Source: Psychrosphaera algicola (GTDB lineage Bacteria > Pseudomonadota > Gammaproteobacteria > Enterobacterales > Alteromonadaceae). Taken from it: DNA of 64,000 nucleotides. The notes beneath the pieces were generated by a model, which saw only the letters and a program-made list of their open reading frames with translations, did no database searches and was not told where the DNA came from. The position numbers were made by a program, and so were the translations under genes. The first letter of the stretch is position 1; each line of letters opens with the position of its first letter. Location of the stretch: contig NZ_JAQOMS010000002.1 of the NCBI RefSeq assembly GCF_028401425.1, forward strand, positions 434,001 to 498,000, written 5' to 3'. Of this stretch, positions 32,128-41,965 are shown piece by piece.

Positions 32128-33102
32128 CTACTGATTAGGGTGGGACTTCCTATATATATAAGCAGAGATAACGTGTACTTTATCCGCGCCTAAAATGTCT
32201 TTCCATGCTGGCATAACACCATTACGACCACTTCGAATAGACTCTTCAACTGCACGACGTGAACCGCCATACAACCAAACGTTATCCGTAAGGTTAGGTG
32301 CACCAAACGACAGACCGTGAGCAACTGAACCACGACCATCTTGACCGTGACATGCCGCACACATGACAAACTTAGCTTTACCTGCTTCTGCTAACTTATC
32401 GTTAACTTTACGACCAGCAAGCTTTAGAACGTATTCAGTCATTTCCTGAACACCTTGCTCACCTAGTGACGCTTCCCAAGCTGGCATCGCACCAACTCGA
32501 CCATGCATCAAAGTCGCTTTAATTGTTTCAGGAGCTCCACCATACAACCAATCACTGTCAGTTAAGTTAGGGAAACCACGTGAACCACGGGCATCAGAAC
32601 CATGACAAAGCGCACAGTTTTGTAAGTACAAACGTTGACCAACTTTAAACGCGTCGTCGTTGTATGCTAATTCCAAAATTGGCGTATCTGCCATTGCTTT
32701 GAAGATAGGACCGTAAAGTTCTTCTGCAACAACTTCTTCTTGGTTTAATTGAACAAGTAAGCCTTCGTCTTTTGCTATTTGTGCCAGCTTTTTAGACTCA
32801 GCCATAGTCACTATACCTTGGTTCGAGCTTTTCCAACCCAAAGCACCTTCATAGTTTCCTAAACTAGGAAATAAGAAGAGGTAACCAATTGACCAAACAA
32901 GAATGAAATAGAACATATACGTCCACCACTTTGGTAGAGGGTTGTTCATTTCCTCGATGCCGTCAAACTCGTGCCCCATAGACTCGCCTTCGCCTACGTG
33001 GGTGTAGTTCTTTAAGTTAATGGTAATTATCCAAAAGCAAAGAACTAATGAAGTAACAGTGAGTATTATTACCCACCAATGCCAAAACTCAGTCATGACC
33101 AT
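32128..33102 (-). CDS. ccoP: cbb3 cytochrome c oxidase subunit CcoP (diheme)
   Basis: 324 residues. CcoP accepts electrons from soluble cytochrome c through two c-type hemes, CALCH and CAACH, each followed by a Met-containing ligand region (GAMPAWE, GVMPAWK). Two membrane segments precede the hemes (about 8-30 and 60-80). The start ATG at 33102 follows AAGGAG 8 bp upstream; a second ATG two codons in is less well placed. Confidence 0.97.
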   Translation of the reverse strand: MVMTEFWHWWVIILTVTSLVLCFWIITINLKNYTHVGEGESMGHEFDGIEEMNNPLPKWWTYMFYFILVWSIGYLFLFPSLGNYEGALGWKSSNQGIVTMAESKKLAQIAKDEGLLVQLNQEEVVAEELYGPIFKAMADTPILELAYNDDAFKVGQRLYLQNCALCHGSDARGSRGFPNLTDSDWLYGGAPETIKATLMHGRVGAMPAWEASLGEQGVQEMTEYVLKLAGRKVNDKLAEAGKAKFVMCAACHGQDGRGSVAHGLSFGAPNLTDNVWLYGGSRRAVEESIRSGRNGVMPAWKDILGADKVHVISAYIYRKSHPNQ

Positions 33103-33104
33103 TT

Positions 33105-33278
33105 TTATGACTCCTTACTATTTTTCTTATCTTCAACGTCGTCTTCAAGAATAGAACTGGCGATGTCGTCAAATTTATTCTTACGTTTTTTACCGTAAGC
33201 CCAGTAAACGATAAGCAAAAATAAAACTAATAAAATTAATGTGTAAATGCCTCTATAAGTACCGTAATCCATAGTCAT
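33105..33278 (-). CDS. ccoQ: cbb3 oxidase subunit CcoQ
   Basis: 57 residues, below the usual length cutoff for gene finding. It has one membrane segment (IYTLILLVLFLLIVYWAYG at about 11-29) followed by KKRKNKFDDIASSIL and an acidic tail, the CcoQ/FixQ pattern. Its ATG overlaps the ccoO stop (TAATG) and its stop is 2 bp before ccoP. CcoQ stabilises the oxidase complex. Confidence 0.92.
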   Translation of the reverse strand: MTMDYGTYRGIYTLILLVLFLLIVYWAYGKKRKNKFDDIASSILEDDVEDKKNSKES

Positions 33279-33921
33279 TACTTAAGATGAGTACCTAGTT
33301 GTTGCAAATAAGCGATTAGAGCCTGCATTTCAGTTTTACCTTCAACGGCGGCTTTCGCACCAGCAATGTCTTCTGCAGAGTACAAAGGAATGTAGTTACC
33401 CTCTGCATCTTTATGAGTTTTGCCTGAAGTTAATCTGTTAAAGACTTCAAATTTCTTTGCAATGTGTTCACCAGTCAACAGGTTTTCATCTAACCATTTA
33501 AATGAAGGCATATTAGACTGTGGAACAACAGAACGAGGATCCATTAAATGGGCATAGTGCCAATCGTCTGAATAACGTTGACCTACTCGAGCTAAGGTCA
33601 GGGCCAGTTCGTTTTGAACCCCAAAGGAAAGGGTGATCCCAAACTGATTCACCTGCAACAGAATAGTGACCGTAACGTTCTACTTCAGCGCGGAATGGAC
33701 GGATCATTTGGCTGTGACAGTTATTACACCCTTCACGGATGTATATGTCACGGCCTTCCATTTCCAATGGCGTTAAAGCTCGTAATCCAGCAACGGGTTC
33801 GGTCGTATCTTTTGAAACATTAGTGGAGTAATTTCAACTAGCGCACCAAAGCTAATCGCGACAACAGTTAATATAGCCATTAACGTGACGCTTTTTCAAT
33901 CTTCTCGTGATGATTTGCCAT
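33278..33921 (-). CDS. ccoO: cbb3 cytochrome c oxidase subunit CcoO (three frameshifts)
   Basis: Repaired length about 214 residues, a membrane-anchored monoheme cytochrome c. Seen: start MANHHEKIEK after AAAGGAGC, a membrane helix, heme motif CNNCH in YIREGCNNCHSQM, and the C-terminal QALIAYLQQLGT. Missing bases: T runs 33892-33896 and 33810-33813. An extra base at 33593-33596 turns the GPDLARVG segment into GPDLSSS; on the coding strand it reads CCTTAG where CTG GCT predicts CCTGG. Confidence 0.95.
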
Positions 33922-33933
33922 TATAATTGCTCC

Positions 33934-35361
33934 TTATACAGCTTGTGCTTCAGCAACAGGTTGCTTAGATGAACTGCGAACTGTTTTAATGACGTTATAA
34001 GCCATTACAAGCATACCGGCTACAACAAACAGGCCGCCTAAGAATCTAACAAAATAGAATGGGTAAGAAGCCTCAAGACTCTGTACAAAACTGTATGTTA
34101 ATGTACCGTCTGAGTTTACCGCACGCCACATTAGACCTTGCATAACACCCGATATCCACATAGCAACGATATAAAGTACTACACCGACTGTGTGTAACCA
34201 GAAATGAACATTAACCAATTTAAGGTCAATCATTTGGGTTAAACCGTAAAGACGAGGAATTAAATGATAAAGCGCTCCGATAGAGATCATCGCAACCCAA
34301 CCTAACGCACCAGAATGAACGTGACCGATAGTCCAGTCAGTGTAGTGTGAAAGGGCATTTACCGACTTAATCGCCATCATTGGACCTTCAAACGTCGACA
34401 TACCGTAGAATGAAAGAGAAACGATTAAGAAACGTAAAACCGGGTCGGTTTTCAATTTATGCCAAGCACCTGACAAGGTCATGATACCGTTGATCATACC
34501 GCCCCATGATGGGATAAAGAGTATAACTGACATCACCATACCTAAAGATTGAGTCCAATCTGGAAGTGCTGTGTAATGTAAGTGGTGCGGACCAGCCCAA
34601 ATATAAAGCGAAATTAACGCCCAAAAGTGAACAACTGACAAACGATACGAATAAACCGGACGCTCTGCTTGTTTTGGTACAAAATAATACATCATGCCAA
34701 GGAAACCAGCTGTTAGTAAGAAACCAACCGCATTGTGTCCATACCACCACTGTACCATTGCATCAACTGCACCTGAGTACATTGAATATGATTTAAACAA
34801 ATGTACAGGTATTGCAGCGCTATTTACTAAATGTAAAACCGCAACGGTGATAATGAAACCGGCATAAAACCAGTTCGCTACATATATATGGCTTGTTTTA
34901 CGAATCGCCAACGTGCCTAAAAATACATAAGCATAAGCTAACCATACACACGTAATCAGTATGTCGATTGGCCATTCTAACTCTGCATATTCTTTAGACG
35001 TTGTAATTCCAAGCGGCAATGTGATCACAGCTGAAATAATAACGGCCTGCCAACCCCAGAATGTAAATGCCGCGACTTTGTCGCTAATAATGCGAACTTT
35101 ACAAGTACGCTGCACAACATAATAAGATGTAGCAAATAGAGCGCTCGTACCAAACGCGAAAATTACCGCATTGGTATGCAGAGGACGAAGTCGAGAGAAA
35201 GTTAACCATGGTGTATCGAAGTTTAATGCGGGCCATATCAATTGCGCTGCAATCAATACACCAACCGTCATTCCTACAATACCCCACAAAACAGTTGTTA
35301 AAGCAAATTGCTTAACAACCTTGTAATTGTACTCTGGGTGAGCAATGTTTGTTGTTGTCAT
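33934..35361 (-). CDS. ccoN: cbb3 cytochrome c oxidase catalytic subunit CcoN
   Basis: 475 residues, about 12 membrane helices. CcoN holds low-spin heme b and the heme b3-CuB oxygen-reducing centre. The His ligands appear in RLRPLHTNAVIFAFG, MVQWWYGHNAVGFLLT, GPHHLHYTALPDW and DWTIGHVHSGALGW. High-affinity oxidase for low oxygen. First gene of ccoNOQP, divergent from a lipoprotein gene with an Fnr-type box between. Confidence 0.97.
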   Translation of the reverse strand: MTTTNIAHPEYNYKVVKQFALTTVLWGIVGMTVGVLIAAQLIWPALNFDTPWLTFSRLRPLHTNAVIFAFGTSALFATSYYVVQRTCKVRIISDKVAAFTFWGWQAVIISAVITLPLGITTSKEYAELEWPIDILITCVWLAYAYVFLGTLAIRKTSHIYVANWFYAGFIITVAVLHLVNSAAIPVHLFKSYSMYSGAVDAMVQWWYGHNAVGFLLTAGFLGMMYYFVPKQAERPVYSYRLSVVHFWALISLYIWAGPHHLHYTALPDWTQSLGMVMSVILFIPSWGGMINGIMTLSGAWHKLKTDPVLRFLIVSLSFYGMSTFEGPMMAIKSVNALSHYTDWTIGHVHSGALGWVAMISIGALYHLIPRLYGLTQMIDLKLVNVHFWLHTVGVVLYIVAMWISGVMQGLMWRAVNSDGTLTYSFVQSLEASYPFYFVRFLGGLFVVAGMLVMAYNVIKTVRSSSKQPVAEAQAV

Positions 35362-35526
35362 ATTTTAAAATTCCACTTGGGGGTGAAAATAGTTGTTTAA
35401 GGTTATTATTCTAGACCCAAAATCCAAATATTGGAGATTAATCCTAAAAAGATAAACTTAAGTTCTTTTGGGAGGGTGAATGATAATGGCTTTGGAGGTA
35501 AAATAACAGCGACTAAACACATATTA

Positions 35527-35540
35527 TTGTTGTAGATCAA
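35527..35540. promoter_or_regulatory. Fnr-type box between ccoN and a divergent lipoprotein gene
   Basis: TTGTT-GTAG-ATCAA differs from the consensus TTGAT-N4-ATCAA at one base. It lies 166 bp before ccoN and 17 bp before the lipoprotein ATG. The fnr gene is in the same cluster, and cbb3 operons are known Fnr targets, so oxygen control of one or both genes is likely. Confidence 0.65.
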
Positions 35541-35556
35541 TAAAGAATTGGTGCAA

Positions 35557-35999
35557 ATGCTCAAAAAACAATCTGTTATATTTCAAACACTAACTTTTAT
35601 AAGTTTCAGTTATATCTTAGGTGCGTGCACACCCGATCCCAAAACACCTAACGAGTCTCAAAATATCAGTTGTGAGGAACACAATAGTTGCCTTGTACGA
35701 AACACAAAAAACAGCACACTGATGTTTAAAACGGAACATTTATTTGTAGAGCAACTCATTCCCTTTACGATACGTTCAAATAAACCCTTAGAATCCGTTT
35801 ATCTTGTTGCGACAAATATGAACATGGGGCGACTTCCTGTTAGGCTAAATAAATTAACTAAAACTGAAACTCAAGCAGAGGTTTTTTTGGCATGTGCGCA
35901 GAACCAATGATGTCGTGGAATGTAATTTTGACGTATCAAGATGGCACACAAGAGATAACGGACCTAAAAAGTTACTGGAATCAAAGAGCCATACAATAA
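35557..35999 (+). CDS. putative lipoprotein next to the cbb3 operon (one frameshift)
   Basis: Repaired length about 147 residues. A lipoprotein signal ends with LGAC (Cys24). The mature part has four more Cys and clustered Met: NMNMGRLPV in the middle and GMCAEPMMSW after the break. A T is missing from 35882-35888; repaired, the frame runs to TAA 35999. The Met/Cys pattern and the position beside a copper enzyme suggest a periplasmic metal or assembly role, which is inference. Start at ATG 35557, since the upstream TTG adds only three residues. Similar proteins beside cco genes in Vibrio-like genomes are uncharacterised, as far as I recall. Confidence 0.65.
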
Positions 36000-36257
36000 T
36001 TTATATTACAATAACTTAGTGTCGATGTTAGTCAACACCAACATGGTTACGCGATACCATTTTAACACTACTTTCATTCACTTAACTGGATTAATTTATA
36101 GAAGGCAATAACAAATATTTTAGTTTACATTGGTCCAAGTAAACACAACTTATAAAATGATAATTTGCCATTATTGACAAGTTCAGAAGTTAGATTAGGT
36201 CCAAATTTTTCGCATTTTTAGTCTTTCCTACAATAATTGTGGTTTGGGTAAGACTGT

Positions 36258-37149
36258 TTAAAAAACCCATCGTTTAATTGCATTTAAATTCTCTATCACT
36301 ATTTTCTGTTCCGTTGGATCAGGGTGAGTGATATTGACATCAATATTGAGTTGCTTAAATAAGTAGGGAATAAAGCAAACTCGGGTATTTATTAACAAAC
36401 TACCAAATTCCATATCGAATTCGTTTTCAACTACCAACTTTTGTACCGCTGATAATCTCGGATCTGGAATTACGTTGATGTTAACAAGTGTGTTCCAGTC
36501 ATCATCCATTTCTACTGTATTAATATTTTGCTCACTATTATAAGTGGGTGTTCCATGTATATGACGTAATTCAAAATTACGAAACGATAATTCCCGAAAA
36601 CAATATGCTCTGACATGCCATTGTTGATTGATGAAAATAATAGAATGGGGGCGATGAGCTGCATTTCGCTTGTTGGTGATTTAATTGTTCGATGATCGAT
36701 ATTAAGACAATGAGAATGCACGCACGCATTTAATACTTCTCTAAACGCATCCGCAGAAATTGCACGATGACCAAACTCAATGTTATGAACAATATTAACA
36801 CCTAAATAAAGTGGCTTTTTGGCACTGCTTGAATTTGAGTTGTTAACAGTTCGGCAGTGTTCCAACGTATATAGATAGTCATTTAATTTGTCGTCGATCA
36901 GTTTTGCTGCAAAACCTTGAGTGACAACATATCGTTTTAGCGAAGCATCATAAACCAAGTTTCAGGTCCAATTTCCCGCAAGTATATTTTTATATCTCTA
37001 GAAGCCTGCTGTCTCTGAATTCCAAAATAATCACATAAATGTTTGGTACTTAATTCTCCCTCCCACAAGGCGAGGGTTTCTATAAATTTAAACCGTTGTA
37101 ACTGGTCATAACGAAGTGCTTGGTTATTTCCTTGATGTTTTTCTTGCAT
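36258..37149 (-). CDS. WYL-domain transcription regulator, BrxR/CapW-like (two frameshifts)
   Basis: Repaired length about 297 residues. An N-terminal winged helix (RYDQLQRFKFIETLALWEG, then LCDYFGIQRQQASRDIKIYL) and a linker NLVYDASLKRYVVT are typical of BrxR/CapW repressors. A WYL domain follows with IIFINQQWHVRAYC, then a C-terminal dimerisation-type region. Bases are missing in 36960-36962 and the G run 36647-36651. A longer start at 37197 exists; 37149 fits the family. This class represses defence operons or responds to ligand or nucleic acid; no defence genes are beside it. Confidence 0.8.
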
Positions 37150-37227
37150 GAGAACAGGCTCCAAATATATGTAACATTTTGGTACACCATAACACAAACC
37201 AAACCGAAGACCAACAAAAACAACTCA

Positions 37228-37254
37228 ACATATGTATACAAATAACTCATATGT
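37228..37254. promoter_or_regulatory. inverted CATATGT repeat between two divergent WYL genes
   Basis: ACATATG and CATATGT form an inverted repeat with a 13-bp spacer, 79 bp upstream of the minus-strand WYL gene. It is a candidate autoregulatory operator. The whole 37150-37792 spacer has no gene I can support; it also holds one DnaA-box-like TGTGAATAA (37413-37421) and a short repeat TATAAGTATTTATAAGT. Confidence 0.3.
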
Positions 37255-37792
37255 GGCAATTAATAACCGACTAAGTATGTATTTACCAACAGGAAGAATG
37301 CCGATTATAATGACTTTCGTGAACTTACCCACAAGTGCAGGGCGAAACCACCCACGAGACTCATTATGATACACTCTTATTTATAAGTATTTATAAGTGC
37401 CTAAAGTTAACCTGTGAATAACTTTTAAACTAACTTCGTTTACCAAGTGGTTACGAACCGTTAGTAACGTAATTTAAATTTGTGAGGGTTACAGTTTGAT
37501 ACAGTGAACGATACTAATTCAGCGGGATTTGGTGTCGTGAAACTACTTTAAAGGCATAGGTGATGAAGAGGCATGATCTTTAGTAATGCCATTTTATAAT
37601 TATTGGTGATCGGGTATTTAATATGTTCAACCACCCTTAACAACTTGTTTCGTTTAAATTCAGAAAATAAACCAAATTACTAATTAACAACGAGGACTTT
37701 ACTTTACTTTTGATGTGGTTTATTTTAAATCACATACTTAACATTAACAAAACTCCAGTAATCTCAGCGATTGAAACATTTAAGGAAATAGT

Positions 37793-38697
37793 GTGGCCAC
37801 AAACAAAAATATAGAATTCGAAAATATTCCCTTCGCTCAAAAGCAACGCTTAGCGTTTATCGACTTTTCTTTATTTTTTAAGGGACACCTATGTCGTAAT
37901 GACCTTATTAGCCAATTTGAAGTTGGTTTGTCGGCTGGAACAAGAGATTTCAACCTTTACAAAGAATATGCACCAAACAATTTATATTATGACGCAAAAG
38001 TTAAACGTTATTTTCAAGCAGAAACATTCAAACCTTTATTCCCGCATGATGCGCGTAAAACTTTAGTAAAGCTTGCGAATCAAATTTCAGATGGTTACGA
38101 CTCGATAGCTAATACAGAGTTTCCAGTAGAGCAACCATCACACTTAAATGTACCCGACATATTTGTGATAGCACGTTTAGTTCAAGCAATGTTAAACGGT
38201 AATGTTGTAAATATGATCTATACCTCGTTGTCCAGTGGTTCTGCGGCAAGAGACTTTGTACCACACTCGATTATTGATAATGGGTTACGATGGCATGTTC
38301 GTGGTTACGACCGAAAATCAAACAGCTTTAGAGATTTTGTTTTGACACGAATAAGTAAAGTATCGATTCGATCAAACCAACTCGGGGTTCATGAATTACA
38401 AACCGCAGATGACGCATGGCAAAATATTTTGCAGCTCGAAATTGTACCGCATCCTAAAAACATCAAACATCCCACTGCGATAGAAATGGATTACGGCATG
38501 CTTGATGGGAAAAAATTGTTAGCGTACGCGCTGCCATGGCAGGGTATTTATTAAGAAGATGGAATGTTGACTGCACGGTTGGCGGCACCTTATCTAGTGT
38601 CGAATATCAGTTGTATTTGAACAATCGTACTGAGATTCGAGGTGCGCATAACTTATCAATTGCATCAAGGTTATTAACTCTATTTTACTTATATTAA
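37793..38697 (+). CDS. second WYL-domain regulator, divergent from the first (one frameshift)
   Basis: Repaired length about 301 residues, GTG start behind AAGGA. The N-terminal half follows the BrxR/CapW-like pattern (QKQRLAFIDFSLFFKG, LYYDAKVKRYFQ). The WYL core reads SIIDNGLRWHVRGYDRK and RDFVLTRISKV, and the C-terminal part reads MAGYLLRRWNVDCT. A base is missing at about 38521; without repair the last 60 residues are lost. Clearly a distant paralogue of the divergent WYL gene. Its target is unknown; the 600-bp spacer between the two is an obvious place for shared operators. Confidence 0.78.
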
Positions 38698-39431
38698 ATG
38701 GTTCGCCGTTTTTGTCAGCTTTCAGTTTTATAGACTGAGGTTTATAACGGCTAATTAAACAAGGTAAGTATCTTTATACAGAAGTGTGTCGTGTAGCAAT
38801 CCAAAGGTTATGTAAACGATTGAACTACATAAACATAGTGAACAGAGCAAAGTGAAATAGATTTGGGGGTAATAGGAATTGTTAAATGGGAAGAGACAGT
38901 CAACGGAACGATATTAAAGCCACAGTGTTGGGCAGGCAATGTTGGCCAATAGCCTATTTAACATAATATACATTGTGCGCATAATAGGCATTGTTTGAAG
39001 TAGAGCACTTACAAATCAAATTGGCCTAACATTTCCCACCATTTCTATTTATATCGTTTTAATTTAGTTAGATTTTCTCTTTAAACATATTGTCTTCTTA
39101 ATCTATTAACGCGCTACGTGGTTGAAATAATTTAGCTTGGCTTGTATCCGGTAAAATTTAAATACTGCACGCGCTACGTGGTTGAAATAATTTAGACTGG
39201 CTTGTTATCCGTAAAATTCAAATAGCGCACGCGCTACGTGGTTGAAATAATTTAGCCTTACTTGTATCCGGTAAAATTTAAATACGGCATCTTACTTATT
39301 TGGCTAGTTAGATATTTGTCGTATCTATTTCTTAGTCTTAGCTGTGTCTTAGCTGTGTCTTATCTATGTCGTATCATTGTATTGTCTATGTCGGCTTTAA
39401 AATAATGAATCTGGTTTAATTCGTGTCGAAC
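38698..39431. other. gene-free AT-rich region
   Basis: 734 bp with stop codons in all frames and no convincing ORF. It contains the 60-bp tandem repeat at 39109-39288, and after it a run of short copies of CTTAGCTGTGT and TCTATGTCG (about 39325-39390). No tRNA, integrase or transposase sequence is visible. Confidence 0.7.
39109..39288. repeat. three-copy 60-bp tandem repeat
   Basis: Three contiguous 60-bp units start at 39109, 39169 and 39229. Each begins ACGCGCTACGTGGTTGAAAT and continues with a TTTAG, a CTTG-TATCC and a GTAAAATT-AAATA segment. Copies differ at a few positions; the middle one has a compensated shift (TTATCCG for TATCCGG). The first 23 bases are identical in all three. Not a CRISPR, because there are no unique spacers. 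Confidence 0.92.
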
Positions 39432-40228
39432 TTAATTAACATCTTCAGACAATGACTTTTTCCAATTTTCGATATCTTGGTCTGTGTAATTGAACTCTTT
39501 GAAATATGAAATGACTTCTTGGGAATCTTTTATCGCGACTAAACCGTTATTTAGTTTTTTCATTATTGCTTTAGACTTTTTAGTCTTAAGACTTAAGGTA
39601 TGAATAAACTTCCCGCCATAATTACCGCCAACGCGTTTTAAACAATCTCGATCTGTTGGATCTTCATAAAACATACAATAGTAATTAACTGCGCCGACAG
39701 CAAAAAATAGATAATCTAATCGGCGTTGACGTAACATATAAAAAAGTTGTTTACGTGTAACCGTTGCGTAAATGTTCTTAAATCCCAGTTCCTTTGCAAT
39801 TGTTTCTTGGCTTGAATTTGCAGAAACGCCTATTGTGGCGACGTTTAGATCAATTTCAGAAACGTGATTTATTGGGTTTTCGGGCAATGTAAAAATAGAC
39901 GACGTGGTTGACATTAATGGCTTTGAGAAATATCCCCACTTTGCGCGTTCCTCTGTTTTAAAAGCGGCAAAAACTAAATCGACCTTTTTCCCCTTTAACC
40001 TTTTAACACTGCCTTGCCACGAACTTTCCTGAGGTACTAACGTTATGTTTTGAGACTTTGCTGCGAGTGTAATTAGTCGCCAAGAAATACCGTATGGGCC
40101 CGAAGCCAATACGTATTTATCGTGGTCATCAAAAACGGCAATCGTAACTTCGCTGTCAGCATTAGCAGTAACTGGTAAAGTACTTAGCAGTAATAAAAAA
40201 GAATCGCCTTGTAAAATAACCTTTTCAT
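39432..40228 (-). CDS. periplasmic solute-binding protein, SBP family 3 type (one frameshift)
   Basis: Repaired length about 265 residues. The true start is ATG 40228 with a signal peptide MKRLFYKAILFLLLLSTLPV; a T missing from the run complementary to 40195-40200 separates it from the mature part. Mature features: GPYGISWRLITLAAKSQN, DLVFAAFKTEERAKWGYFSKP and RRLDYLFFAVGAVNYY, typical of bacterial extracellular solute-binding proteins of the amino-acid type. No ABC permease or ATPase is next to it. Alteromonadales carry many such stand-alone proteins; ligand unknown. Confidence 0.75.
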
Positions 40229-40380
40229 CTTGCACCTGTTGATCTCTAAAACAACGCTCATATCGTTGTTTACTACTAACACCTCATTTACGCCCAAAAC
40301 TTTATTTTTATTCTATCTGTTGGGTAAACCTATTATTGATAAACGATAAGTTTTAGACCGTTTAGCAACAATATTCACGT

Positions 40381-40920
40381 TTAAAATGACGAATTAGGTC
40401 CATTTAAAAATGCATTCTCTTGATCGGTACTTCTACGTCCCAAAATCGAATTTCTGTGTGGATAACGCCCGAAGCGATCTATTATTTCTTTGTGTTTATG
40501 TTCAAAATTAAGTGTGTTTTCAAGTCCAGGTTGGTCAAATATGGTCACCGCTACCTTATGAATGCTTGGTGATTCGCTGTGCATAAACGGCATATATAAA
40601 AACGACTTTTGAGGGATACTCATAGCTACATCTAAGCGGTGTGCAATTGCTTCTTGAGCTAAAACTAATGCTAAAGGATCTGATTCAAACGCCCTTTTAT
40701 CATCCCTATATATATTACGTGCAAATTGGTCTAATACGATTATTTCGGCTAAACGACCCAAAGGTTCAGTACGCCACATATAAAGCTCGCCCAGTTTTGC
40801 TGCCGATAAAGTATCATCAAAACGCGTTGTAATGACTCGGTCTAACTCATCACTTTTAGAAAAGTGCTGGGCTGGTGTTAACTCGTCAAACCAAAACGCT
40901 ATTACATTTTGCCAATTCAT
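40381..40920 (-). CDS. DUF924 family protein
   Basis: 179 residues from ATG 40920, preceded by AAGGAAG. The pattern VIAFWFDELTPAQHF, then GRLAEIIVLDQFARNIYRDD, then FLYMPFMHSES is characteristic of DUF924, an all-helical fold with TPR-like packing and no known role. Monocistronic as far as can be seen. Confidence 0.88.
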   Translation of the reverse strand: MNWQNVIAFWFDELTPAQHFSKSDELDRVITTRFDDTLSAAKLGELYMWRTEPLGRLAEIIVLDQFARNIYRDDKRAFESDPLALVLAQEAIAHRLDVAMSIPQKSFLYMPFMHSESPSIHKVAVTIFDQPGLENTLNFEHKHKEIIDRFGRYPHRNSILGRRSTDQENAFLNGPNSSF

Positions 40921-41251
40921 TGCTATCTTCCTTTGCAATACATCATTCAAAATCTTTTTATGCCCAATGTTTTATCAAGGTGTCTGTTATTAAACAATAG
41001 TTTAAATATCTGAATATACCTATTTTGAGTTCAAGAAAAGAATCTAATTAATTAGATTTAATATAAAACACGGGTTTCGTTTGAAATAATAACGTTGCTA
41101 GGCAATTTTGAGTGGGTTTATTAGATGGCCAATTCGCAGTATTAGTCTCGTCATGGCGTGACTAAGATGAGGTAACCCGTTGATTAATTAGCAATGTAGG
41201 ACACTGTTACTAACCAACGAGTTGTCGTTAGGCAAATACAAACTAGAGGAA
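40921..41251. other. intergenic region with no recognised feature
   Basis: About 330 bp between the DUF924 gene and pyrF. It is AT rich; I find no ORF, no clear terminator for an upstream gene and no repeat. Confidence 0.5.
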
Positions 41252-41946
41252 TTAGTTTATAGATTGATAAATTGCTTTCATAGTTTCAATTGGGTTTGCA
41301 GATTGCGTAATCGCTCGACCAATAACTAAGTAGTCAGATCCTGCAGCAACCGCTTTTTGCGGTGTCATGATCCTTTTTTGATCATCAACTGACGCATCCG
41401 CAGTTCGAATTCTTGTGTTACCAATTTAAAGTTTGCGCCATAGTTTTGTTTTAACATCTGCGCTTCTTGGGCTGAACACACCACTCCGTCTAGTTCATAT
41501 TTGTGTGCTAGACCGGCTAAAAAGTTAACTTGTTCACGAGGTGTGCGCGTTATACCTAACTCTATTAAATCGTCGTCAGACATACTTGTTAATACCGTAA
41601 CTGCAATAAGTAATGGCGCGTCATTACCAAACGGTTGCAGTATGGTTTTGGCTGCATCCATCATTTTACCACCGCCACTAGCATGTACATTTACCATCCA
41701 CACGCCAAGGTCTGCCGCTGCTTTTACGGCTTTTGCAACTGTGTTTGGTATATCATGGAATTTTAGATCGAGAAAAACGTCAAAACCTTTGTTCTGAATT
41801 TCGGTGACAAAGGTTGGTCCAAAGTGAGTAAACATTTCTTTGCCAATTTTCAAACGACATAAACTTGGGTCAAGTCTGTCGACCAGATCAGTCGTTTCTT
41901 TTTTATTGTCAAAATCCAATGCTACTACGATGTTTTTGTTATTCAC
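41252..41946 (-). CDS. pyrF: orotidine 5'-phosphate decarboxylase PyrF (one frameshift)
   Basis: Repaired length about 231 residues. It converts OMP to UMP. The substrate loop VALDFDNKKET, the catalytic FLDLKFHDIPNTVAKA and VNVHASGG are intact, and GSDYLVIGRAITQSANP closes the protein in the second frame. The break at 41413-41416 falls in the phosphate loop LVTPGIR: the coding strand reads ACACAAGAATTC where ACACCAGGAATTC is expected, that is a CCAGG site. Follows lapB, as in many gammaproteobacteria. Confidence 0.95.
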
Positions 41947-41965
41947 GGAAATGTCTCTCTAACTT

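Noticed and set aside
37413..37421. Replication origin
   Set aside because: Only a single DnaA-box-like site, with no cluster and no origin-linked genes such as dnaA or gidA.
36258..38697. BREX or CBASS defence system next to the WYL genes
   Set aside because: No methylase, ATPase, cyclase or effector gene can be found within several kilobases on either side.
39109..39288. CRISPR array
   Set aside because: The whole 60-bp unit is repeated with no unique spacers, there are only three copies, and no cas gene is nearby.
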